Below are positions 17,885-25,265 of a DNA stretch of 64,000 nucleotides, one piece after another. Position numbers and translations under genes: made by a program. Positions within the stretch are counted from its first letter, which is position 1. Every line of letters begins with the position of its first letter. Source of the DNA: Nonomuraea sediminis (GTDB lineage: Bacteria > Actinomycetota > Actinomycetes > Streptosporangiales > Streptosporangiaceae); assembly GCF_018531495.1 (NCBI RefSeq), contig NZ_JAHDTI010000007.1:186001-250000 (forward strand), read 5' to 3'. The notes below the pieces were generated by a model that saw nothing but the letters and a program-made list of their open reading frames with translations, made no database searches and was not told the origin of the DNA.

Positions 17885-18064
17885 TCTCTCCGAGTATCCG
17901 CCCAGCTCGAACGGCGAGCGGCCGCCACCGGTAACCACCTGCCCGCCTCGACGGCCGCCACGCTGCTGGGGCGGGAGCGGCTGCCACGGGAGGAGGTGCT
18001 GGTCGCCTTCGTGCGGGCGTGCGCGGTGGACGACGCTGGCCAGCAGGTGGTCATCGATCGTTAG
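17885..18064 (+). pseudogene. Fragment of an XRE-like HTH domain gene
   Basis: The plus strand encodes 59 residues ending at a TAG, with the segments RRAAATGNHLPASTAATLL and RLPREEVLVAFVRACAVDD. This resembles the N-terminal HTH unit found on many actinomycete NB-ARC, WD40 and membrane proteins, where the pattern ends in a VAFVRACG motif. There is no start codon with a Shine-Dalgarno site, and the CorA gene start lies just to the left on the other strand. I read it as a remnant truncated at both ends; chance coding is possible. Confidence 0.45.
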
Positions 18065-18128
18065 CTCGATGGTGTACGGCGAGGGCGGCAGGCCGTACCG
18101 GTCGATGAAGGCCTGCCGTACGGACCGC

Positions 18129-18845
18129 TCATGGTTGGAGGGTCTGGCTGCGGTCGATGAGGTCCAGTACGGCGTCCCTGGTCGCGCGGAAGACGGCGAC
18201 GGTCTCGTCGGCGGCCGCGGTGATGGCCGGCCCGCCGGGCTCGACGGCGGGCTCGAGGAGCTGGGCCACGGTGTCGGCGAGGACCTCTTCAGGGTCGGCG
18301 ACGCTGAGCGGGGCGGTGGCCGGGTCGGAGATGGCGGTGCCGAACCCGGTGAGCACGGCGTGCAGGGCGTAGGCCTGCTCGGCCAGCGGGCGGTCGTGGC
18401 GGATCAGCCCGTGGCGGTGCATGATCGGCATGACCTCGTGGCACAGGGCACTGGGCCTGGTACGGGCGAACAGGTCGCGGTCGCCGGCCCGCTGGGCGAG
18501 CAGCCGCAGCTGGTCCGCGTCGCTGTGCAGGCGGTGCGACAGCGGGAGTTTCCGCCCTGTGCGGATGAGCAGCGGGGCCAGCCGGCGCGGCAGCACGGTG
18601 GCGGGGTCGGCGGTGATACGGCCGATGATCTCTTCCAGGAAGGTGAGCAGGTCGCGGGTGAACAGCCCGAGGATGAGGTCTTCCTTGGCGGGCCAGTACA
18701 GGTAGACGGTGCCCTTGCCGACTCCCGCGGCCCGGGCGATCTCGGTGACGGTGACCTTGCTCACGCCGTGGTCGAGCACCAGCTCGCGCGCGCTGTCCAG
18801 GATCCGGGCGGCTTTGCGCGAGTGGTGTTCGATCAGCTGGCTCAC
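18129..18845 (-). CDS. TetR family repressor
   Basis: A 238-residue regulator. The HTH lies at about residues 30-55 (VSKVTVTEIARAAGVGKGTV followed by YLYWPAKEDLILGLF), and the rest is the helical ligand and dimer domain. It starts at GTG 18843-18845 with GAGGA 8 nt upstream. It follows the FAD monooxygenase by 35 bp on the same strand, so the repressor is co-transcribed with its likely target, and the operator at 20117-20140 would control both. The inducer is unknown; it may be the monooxygenase substrate. Confidence 0.92.
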   Translation of the reverse strand: MSQLIEHHSRKAARILDSARELVLDHGVSKVTVTEIARAAGVGKGTVYLYWPAKEDLILGLFTRDLLTFLEEIIGRITADPATVLPRRLAPLLIRTGRKLPLSHRLHSDADQLRLLAQRAGDRDLFARTRPSALCHEVMPIMHRHGLIRHDRPLAEQAYALHAVLTGFGTAISDPATAPLSVADPEEVLADTVAQLLEPAVEPGGPAITAAADETVAVFRATRDAVLDLIDRSQTLQP

Positions 18846-18880
18846 CTGGGCTGTCCTCTACTGTTCGGGCTCGGGAAGGG

Positions 18881-20095
18881 TCACACGGCGGCGACGTCGA
18901 GCTGTTTGTGCTTCATGTCGGCGCCGTTCATTATCCTGCCCACGGTCTGCCCGATGACGGGCGCGCGCATGAGGCGCAGCATCGCGGCGCGCATGATCTG
19001 TTCCTTGCGGTCGTGGGGCGTGAAGAGCCTGCGCATGGTCAGTGCGGTGTCTTGCTCGGTGTGGATGAAGGGCCGCATCCGGGCCTCCCACGCCCGCAGC
19101 GCGCCGGGCAGGTCGTCAGGATGGCGCTGCAGCATGGTGCCCAGCAGCTCGCCCCCGGCGATGCCGCTTGAGGCGCCCATGCCCGCGTACAGGGTCACGC
19201 ACCAGGCGGCGTCACCGACCAGGACGACCCGGCCTCGGTGCCAGCTCGGCATCCTGACCTGCTGGACCGAATCGAACAGGAAGTCCGGGGCCTGCTCGAA
19301 CCGGTGGAACAGGTTCTCGAGCAGGGGACCGGCGGGCTTCGGGCCGAAGGCGGCGCGGATGGACTCGATCGCCGGGCGGGTGAACTCGGCGTCGATGTCG
19401 TCGGTGCGGTAGGAGAACAGCAGGCTCGGCGCGTGGTCGGAGAACGGGAACGTCCATGCCGAGCGTCCCGGCTCGGCCAGGATCAGGCCCTGGTGCAGGC
19501 CGAAGCCCTCGATCGGCTTGTCCAGGACGGTGGCGCCGATCATGTAGTTCAACGGACGCAGATGATCCTTGGCGCCGAAGACCAGTTTGCGCACCGTCGA
19601 GCGCATCCCGTCGGCGCCGACCACCAGATCGAAGCGCTCGGTGACGGTGGCATCGGCGGCGGTGTCGTGCAGCGTGACCTCCACCGCGGAGTCGTCCTGG
19701 GTGATGCGCGTGGGCACGGTGGAGTAGCGGATCTCCACATCGGACGGCAGGGCGGAGAACAGTCCTTGCTCCACGTCGCCGCGCAGCAACTGCCGTGGCC
19801 TGCCGGGCAGGCCGGCCGGGTTCAATCCGGGAGTACGGCGCCCGGCCCGGTTCACCTCGTAGTTGGCGAGCCGCGGATGGCTGCGGTCGCCGATCGCCTC
19901 CAGCACGCCCAGTCTCCGCGCGGAGGCTTCACCGGTGCCGAAGAGCATGATGAAGTACCCGCCTGAGCGGCGCGCGGCCGCCCGCTCCACCAGCACCGGC
20001 TCCCAGCCCACCTGCCGTAGCCGCATCGCGGTGGCGATGCCCGCGATCCCGGCTCCAACCACCAGGGCGCGACGACGCTCGGTTGCGTGCTTCAT
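18881..20095 (-). CDS. FAD-dependent monooxygenase (aromatic hydroxylase group)
   Basis: A 404-residue flavoprotein. The Rossmann motif is VVGAGIAGIATAMRLRQVG followed by the acidic residue in VLVER. The DG motif is VVGADGMRSTVRKL and the GD motif is VVLVGDAAW near residue 290, so the class A flavin monooxygenase set is complete. These enzymes hydroxylate aromatic or polyketide substrates with NAD(P)H and O2. GGAAGGAAG lies before ATG 20095. The adjacent TetR and operator suggest induction by a xenobiotic or own metabolite; resistance or detoxification is as likely as biosynthesis. Confidence 0.88.
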   Translation of the reverse strand: MKHATERRRALVVGAGIAGIATAMRLRQVGWEPVLVERAAARRSGGYFIMLFGTGEASARRLGVLEAIGDRSHPRLANYEVNRAGRRTPGLNPAGLPGRPRQLLRGDVEQGLFSALPSDVEIRYSTVPTRITQDDSAVEVTLHDTAADATVTERFDLVVGADGMRSTVRKLVFGAKDHLRPLNYMIGATVLDKPIEGFGLHQGLILAEPGRSAWTFPFSDHAPSLLFSYRTDDIDAEFTRPAIESIRAAFGPKPAGPLLENLFHRFEQAPDFLFDSVQQVRMPSWHRGRVVLVGDAAWCVTLYAGMGASSGIAGGELLGTMLQRHPDDLPGALRAWEARMRPFIHTEQDTALTMRRLFTPHDRKEQIMRAAMLRLMRAPVIGQTVGRIMNGADMKHKQLDVAAV

Positions 20096-20116
20096 GGCGA
20101 CTTCCTTCCGACGAAT

Positions 20117-20140
20117 TGACCAAAATGGTTCTGTTGGTCA
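20117..20140. promoter_or_regulatory. TetR operator candidate before the FAD monooxygenase
   Basis: TGACCAA (20117-20123) and TTGGTCA (20134-20140) form a 7-bp inverted repeat with a 10-bp spacer, 22 bp upstream of the monooxygenase start. Size and position fit a TetR dimer site that controls the monooxygenase-TetR transcript. Confidence 0.65.
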
Positions 20141-20198
20141 GTTTAGCGCGCCGGCAGCGACCACTCGATCAAGGGGGTGCGTACGGCGCGCGGCCGGG

Positions 20199-20993
20199 TC
20201 AGAGCTTCTTGGCGACGCCGCAGTAGGCGGTGACCTCTGCCGGCTCTCCCCACGGGTTGGCTTCGGGACGCCACCGTGAGACGGACACCACGCCGGGCTC
20301 TATGAGCTGCAGGCCGTCGAAGAACGCGGCGATCTGGTCAGGGGTGCGCAGCTTGTAGGGGTCGCCTGCTTCGGCGCGGGTTTTCTCCGCCTCGGCGGCG
20401 GCCTCCGGGTCGATAGCGTTGGTCCCGTCCTCGAGGACCAGGTAGCTGCCGGGCGGCAACGCGGCGACCAGCTGCTCACAGATCTCAGAGGCCTGCTTGT
20501 CGTCCCAGACGTTGCCGAGGATGCCCAGCATCATCAGGGCGATGGGCCGGGTGAAGTCCAGCGTGGCGGCGGCCTGGGTGAGGATGTGGCCGGGATCGCA
20601 CACGTCGGCGTCGATGTAGTCGCACGCCCCCTGCGGGGTGCTGGTCAGCAAGGCGCGCGCGTGGACGAGGACCAGGGGGTCGTTGTCGACGTAGACGATC
20701 CGGCAGGTGGGGTCGATGCGCTGGGCGACCTCGTGGGTGTTGTCGGCCGTGGGCAGGCCGGTGCCGATGTCCAGGAACTGGGTGATCCCGGCCTCCCCGG
20801 CGAGGTGGCGCACGGCACGGCCGAGGAACGCGCGGGAATGCCGGGCGACATCCACGATGCCGGGGTAGACCTGGCGGACCTGATCGCCGACCTGCCGGTC
20901 GATCTCGTAGTTGTCCTTGCCGCCCAGCCAGTAGTTCCATACCCGCGCCGAGTGCGGAGTGGTGGTGTCGATCTTGGGCGTGTCGTTGGTCAT
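20199..20993 (-). CDS. SAM-dependent methyltransferase, PF04672 family
   Basis: A 264-residue protein of a family abundant in Streptomyces and Nonomuraea. It shows the N-terminal signature HSARVWNYWLGGKDNYEIDR, the SAM motif FLDIGTGLPTADNTHEVAQ, the acidic loop VYVDNDPLVLVHA, and the closing segment EVTAYCGVAKK. The substrate of this family is unknown. It stands alone between the monooxygenase operator and the AhpD-like gene; AAGG lies ahead of ATG 20993. It is well conserved and looks functional. Confidence 0.88.
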   Translation of the reverse strand: MTNDTPKIDTTTPHSARVWNYWLGGKDNYEIDRQVGDQVRQVYPGIVDVARHSRAFLGRAVRHLAGEAGITQFLDIGTGLPTADNTHEVAQRIDPTCRIVYVDNDPLVLVHARALLTSTPQGACDYIDADVCDPGHILTQAAATLDFTRPIALMMLGILGNVWDDKQASEICEQLVAALPPGSYLVLEDGTNAIDPEAAAEAEKTRAEAGDPYKLRTPDQIAAFFDGLQLIEPGVVSVSRWRPEANPWGEPAEVTAYCGVAKKL

Positions 20994-21188
20994 GAAGTCA
21001 ACCTTCGTCCGGACGATGCGACTTGACCAGAGATCGTCTCATTCCCGGCCCGATGCTTGCGCCCTTGCGGACATCCGGTGATGTGCCCTGGTACTTCCTG
21101 AACGTACTTCAGGAATCCGTCGTTCAAGGTCACACCGTGGCCCGGCCGGATCGGATGATCCTGGGCCGGGCCGGGAGGCGTCCGCCGA

Positions 21189-21674
21189 TCAGCTCGACGT
21201 GCCGGCGAACATGCCGGGCTCGTAGGAGCCGCCCTTGGTGCGCACGATGACGCCGAGCCGGTTGGCTGCGTTGATCATGGCGACCAGGTAGACCAGCGCG
21301 GTGATCTGGTCCTCGTCATAGTGCTTGCGCACCCGGTCCCAGGTCTCGTCGGACACGCCGAGGTGGGCGTCGGCAAGCCGGGTGCCCTCCTCAGCCAGCG
21401 CCAGCGCGGCCTGCTCGGCCTCGGTGAACACGGTGGACTCGCGCCAGGCGGCGACCAGGCTGAGCCGGACCGCGGTTTCCCCGGCGGCCGCCGCGTCCTT
21501 GGAGTGGTAGTCGACGCAGAAACCGCAGCCGTTGATCTGGCTGACCCGCAGCATCACCAGGTTCTGGACGGGCCTGGACAGCGTCGACTGCTCGATCGCC
21601 ATGCTGACGTTGTAGAACCGCTTACCCAGCTTGGCGCCGAGTTCGTTGGCGTTCAGGTTCATCCGGGTTTCCAT
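21189..21674 (-). CDS. Carboxymuconolactone decarboxylase / AhpD-like protein
   Basis: A 161-residue helical protein with the AhpD redox motif Cys-Gly-Phe-Cys in VSQINGCGFCVDYHSKDA near residues 51-54, followed by the conserved His. This CxxC-H set supports a peroxidase-like thiol role (alkylhydroperoxidase type) rather than lactone decarboxylation. It is cytoplasmic. It starts with ATG 21672-21674 behind GAGGACG. Such genes often sit with SDR and reductase genes in oxidative-stress or detoxification sets, as here with the SDR upstream at 21870. Confidence 0.88.
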   Translation of the reverse strand: METRMNLNANELGAKLGKRFYNVSMAIEQSTLSRPVQNLVMLRVSQINGCGFCVDYHSKDAAAAGETAVRLSLVAAWRESTVFTEAEQAALALAEEGTRLADAHLGVSDETWDRVRKHYDEDQITALVYLVAMINAANRLGVIVRTKGGSYEPGMFAGTSS

Positions 21675-21869
21675 GATTTCGTCCTCACTCGTGGAGTTTC
21701 ACGCCGCGCGGATCGTTCGCGCGGCGTCCCGACGACCATGGAGATGCCGGCCACCTCGTCCCTGTGACAGCACGGCGATGTGACGTGCGCCACCTTCGGA
21801 TCCCTCATGCGGCAGATCGGCGGGACGCCCGGGCTCGCCGCCCTCGTCACCATGTACGGCACGGGGCGG

Positions 21870-22613
21870 TTACCAGGCGACAGGGCCGAGGCGGTCGACG
21901 AAGATCCCGGTCGGCCCGTCGGCGTCGACCATCGCGAGTCTGACGATCGAGTCGGTGCCCTCGGTGACCGTGAGCTGACCGGTGTGATGGTTCATGTCGG
22001 TGGCGGCGAATGTGCGGTTGGCGACCTCTCCGGGCGTGGCGACGTTGAACTTGATGTTCGGGAGCGCCTGGGCGTACCGGACGGTGATCATGTTCAGCGC
22101 CGCCTTCGACGAGCTGTAGGCGAGCTCGTGCATCCTCGAGACGGGCTGCTCAGGGTCGGTCACGACGGCGAACGAACCGCCGCCGCTGGACACCATCACC
22201 ACCCGCGGGTTGTCCGCCGCCTGCAGCAGGGGGAGGAAGGCGTGCGTGACCCTGATCGGTCCGTACACGTTGGTGTCATAGACGGCGTGAATCTCGTCGG
22301 CCGTCGCGTCCGCGGGGGTGACCGCCCTCCCCGGCGCTCCGGCGTTGTTGATCAGCACGTCCAGCCGGTCGGTGTGCTCCCGGACGAGTCGTACGGCGTC
22401 CGCCACCGACTCGTCGGAGGTCACGTCCAGCGGGACCATGACGACGTTCGCGCCATCGGCGATCAGCTTGTCGGCGGCTGCCTGGCCTCGGCCTTCGTCA
22501 CGCGAGCCGAGGAAGATCGTCCAACCCTGTTCCCCGAGCCGCCGGGCCGCCTCGAGGCCGAGTCCCTTGTTGGCTCCGGTGATCAACACCGTGGTCTTTT
22601 CCGAGTTCGTCAT
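21870..22613 (-). CDS. Short-chain dehydrogenase/reductase
   Basis: A 247-residue classical SDR. The cofactor motif is TGANKGLGLEAARRLGEQG, the NNAG motif is VLINNAGAPG, and the active site has Ser in VSSGGGSF and Tyr-x3-Lys in YSSSKAALNMITV. The Arg in FLGSRD after beta-2 suggests NADPH. The substrate is unknown, probably a small carbonyl compound. It lies upstream of the AhpD-like gene on the same strand with a 195-bp gap and is divergent from the permease remnant. Confidence 0.9.
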   Translation of the reverse strand: MTNSEKTTVLITGANKGLGLEAARRLGEQGWTIFLGSRDEGRGQAAADKLIADGANVVMVPLDVTSDESVADAVRLVREHTDRLDVLINNAGAPGRAVTPADATADEIHAVYDTNVYGPIRVTHAFLPLLQAADNPRVVMVSSGGGSFAVVTDPEQPVSRMHELAYSSSKAALNMITVRYAQALPNIKFNVATPGEVANRTFAATDMNHHTGQLTVTEGTDSIVRLAMVDADGPTGIFVDRLGPVAW

Positions 22614-22725
22614 GCCCTCTAAGACGAGATTGCCCCGCTCGGCTGTGACACGACAATGGTCGGGGATGCGTCTTTTGGAGGTTCCGGTGAGGGCGACATG
22701 ACCGGCTGATTAGTCTCGGTCGGAC

Positions 22726-23548
22726 GTGGACGCCGACTCCTCGGGATGGGCCTTGACCGAGACGACCGTGGCCGACTGGCTGCCGGAGGACGATGAGCTG
22801 CCGCCCGATGGCTGGGGCCGCAGGCAGCGTCGTGGTCCTGGGGTGCCGTGGGCGTTCCTGTGGGTGATCGCGCTGCTGGTGGCGGGCAGGCTGCTGCTGG
22901 CGCCGTACCTGACCGCGCCCGCGTTACGGACCTGGGCGACGATCTTCGTGGCCGTGTGTGTGCAGGCGCTGCCGTTCCTGGTGTTCGGGGTCGCGTTGTC
23001 GGCGGCGATCACGGCGTTCGTGCCCGCCTCGTTCTGGACCAGGGCGCTGCCCAGGCGGACCTACGCGGCGGTGCCCGTGGCCGGGGTGGCGGGGGCCGTG
23101 CTGCCGGGGTGCGAGTGCGCGTCGGTGCCGGTGGCCTCGGGGCTGATGGCGCGCGGGGTGGCGCCCGCGGCGGCGCTGGCGTTCCTGCTGTCGTCGCCGG
23201 CGATCAACCCGGTCGTGCTGGTGGCCACGGCGGTGGCCTTCCCCGGGCAGCCGGGGATGGTGGTGGCGCGGTTCGGCGCCTCGCTGGCGACAGTCGCTGG
23301 CGGCGGGCGGGGTGAGCGACCTGCGCGTCGGCGAGTTCATCGGCCGCGCGTACGGCGGGCGCGATGAGCTGGTCGGCAAGCCGGGGCGGCCGTCGAGGGC
23401 AGGCCGCCCCGCCGGAGGACAGCTGGTGGAGGTCACGGGGACCTGGATCCCGTGGAAGGGCGGCAAGGTGCCCACCGGCTTCGTCCCGCCCGCGCTGACG
23501 GCCTCGAGCGTCAGGAAGGTCGACCAGCCCGCGGAGCCCTACGAATGA
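22726..23548 (+). pseudogene. Deletion fusion of a YcgR-like permease (DUF318) and a YcgQ-like protein (TIGR03943)
   Basis: From GTG 22726 to about 23290 the frame encodes the first half of an ArsP/UPF0718 permease: hydrophobic helices, then AVLPGCECASVPVASGLMARG and FLLSSPAINPVVLVATA. It then runs into unrelated, Arg-rich sequence. In another frame, from about 23291 to the stop at 23548, the segments QSLAAGGVSDLRVGEFIGRA, LVEVTGTWIP and a PAEPYE end match the C-terminus of TIGR03943 proteins. These two families are normally adjacent full-length genes. The 9-bp direct repeat TCGCTGGCG at 23281 and 23294 marks the junction. Neither part should work. Confidence 0.75.
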
Positions 23549-23550
23549 TC

Positions 23551-25152
23551 TCACTTCTCCCAGATATTGATCTTGGAGTCGATGTCCTGCTGGGTGTCGC
23601 CGGCACGCAGGTAGTACTGCAGGGCCCGGCCGTACGGCAGGAGCGTCTGGAGAGAGGTGCTGACGATGGGCACGGGGTTGTAGACCCATCCCTGGCTGCC
23701 GTCTTTGTTCGGTTTCGGGTAGCGGGGCACGCCGATCCGCGGTTTGCCGTCCGGGAGGATGGTGCCGTCCTTGGCGTGGTAGCTCCGGCCCATCCCGAAC
23801 TCGCGCAGCGCGTTGGTCGGGCCGGCCTTGCGCACCTGGATGGCCCAGCTCTTCACCATCATGCTCATGCTGAGCCTGGAGTAGTCTCCCGCGCCGTTGT
23901 CCTTGCGCACGATCGTCGCCGCCCAGCGGGCGCCGAGGAACTCCTCGTTGGCGGTGAAGGCGCGGCCCGCGCTGGTCTGCCGCAGGGTGGCGAAGGCGCG
24001 CTGGTTGATGTCCATGAGCCCGGCCACCGCCCGCCGCATCAGCAGCTGAAGCCTCCGCATGAAGGTCACCGCGAGTGCGAGCAGATGCCCGGTCCGGGTC
24101 GCCGCGGTCGCCGAGGTCCGGTTGACCGCCACTATGGCGTTCGCCCTGGCGAATCCCGCGGTCGGGCCCATGAGGCACTGGTAGGCCAGGCAGTAGTACA
24201 CCGCGATGGTGATCGCGTCGGCGATGACGCCCTTCACGATCCCTTCGAACGTCCCCATGACGGAGCTGGTGAGCTGCAGCATGGCCGAGACCTGGTCGGA
24301 GCTGTGCCCGGTGTCCTCGATGCCCTCGCCCAACGCGGTGAGCCGCTCGAACGCCTCCCGCGCCGCGGCGCCATCCCACGAGCCCCTGGCCAGGGTACGG
24401 CGAATGCCCTCCATGAAATCCTCGCCAAGCCCGTGGCACCCTTTGGAGAGGCTGTCGAAGTTGTACGCCGCCTGTCCGATCCTGACCGGGTCACCCGTGA
24501 ACCAGTCGGCCGTGTCCTTCGTCCAGTAGAACGCCCGTGTCACGAACGAGACCCCCGCGAAGACGGCCAGGGCGAGCGGGTCCGTGCGGTACCACTGGAG
24601 GGCCCGGCCGGCCTGGAAGACCGCGCCGCTCAGATCTGTGGCCAGCATGGCCAGGTCGGTGGTGATGTTGTACTTGTCGTCGCTCCGCAGGTCACCGATG
24701 AAACGGATCGTGTGGAGGATCGAGGCGCCCCAGGAATTGAGCGGGAAGGGCGCACCCTCGATCAGCCCGTAAGCGGTCCGGTGATCCCGGTAGAGCCGCG
24801 AAGCGGGGTTGAGCCTGCGTAACACCTCCTCCTCCCGGTCGATCCTGGTCGCGCCGAGCATTTCGACGAGCACCCGCTCGACTCCGGAGTAGTTCCTGGA
24901 CGACGCCGTGATCCGCTCGTGGGCGCCGTCGAAGGCCTCTTCCAGGTTCTTGAGATGTGCGTCGCATTCGTCGATCAACGACACGCAGGCGCCGTGGAGG
25001 TAGATCTGGCCGAGCAGGCCCCACGGGTGCAGCGCGTGCAGCGGGTCCGTCGCCTTGGTGAGAGCCCGCCGGAGGGTGCTGGTGCGGGAGCGGAGCACGT
25101 CCACGCCACGCGCCGCGTCGCCGAGGGAACCGTGGTCAACTCCGAGTTCCAT
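23551..25152 (-). CDS. Large WXG-like helical protein, possible type VII secretion substrate
   Basis: A protein of about 533 residues that I cannot assign to a named family. Residues 1-100 are helical and heptad-like with many Leu, as in ESX-associated N-terminal domains. Near residue 260 the turn SWDGAAAREAFERL resembles the WxG turn of WXG100 proteins. Around 300-340 there is a hydrophobic stretch (VIADAITIAVYYCLAYQCL), and the C-terminal 130 residues are basic and aromatic. No known toxin motif is visible. I prefer ATG 25150-25152 with GGAG just upstream; a frame to 25212 exists. No immunity-like gene lies beside it. Confidence 0.6.
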   Translation of the reverse strand: MELGVDHGSLGDAARGVDVLRSRTSTLRRALTKATDPLHALHPWGLLGQIYLHGACVSLIDECDAHLKNLEEAFDGAHERITASSRNYSGVERVLVEMLGATRIDREEEVLRRLNPASRLYRDHRTAYGLIEGAPFPLNSWGASILHTIRFIGDLRSDDKYNITTDLAMLATDLSGAVFQAGRALQWYRTDPLALAVFAGVSFVTRAFYWTKDTADWFTGDPVRIGQAAYNFDSLSKGCHGLGEDFMEGIRRTLARGSWDGAAAREAFERLTALGEGIEDTGHSSDQVSAMLQLTSSVMGTFEGIVKGVIADAITIAVYYCLAYQCLMGPTAGFARANAIVAVNRTSATAATRTGHLLALAVTFMRRLQLLMRRAVAGLMDINQRAFATLRQTSAGRAFTANEEFLGARWAATIVRKDNGAGDYSRLSMSMMVKSWAIQVRKAGPTNALREFGMGRSYHAKDGTILPDGKPRIGVPRYPKPNKDGSQGWVYNPVPIVSTSLQTLLPYGRALQYYLRAGDTQQDIDSKINIWEK

Positions 25153-25265
25153 GCCGCTCCATCCGGTTCCGCTGATCGGCGCCTCTGCGGAGATCACCAT
25201 ACATGCGGTCAAACCACACCACTGGTCGCCGTCAAGCGGACCTTCCGTCTAAGGGCCGGAAGCGG

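Noticed and set aside
23551..25152. Polymorphic toxin call for the WXG-like protein
   Set aside because: No toxin motif, no pre-toxin linker and no immunity gene beside it.
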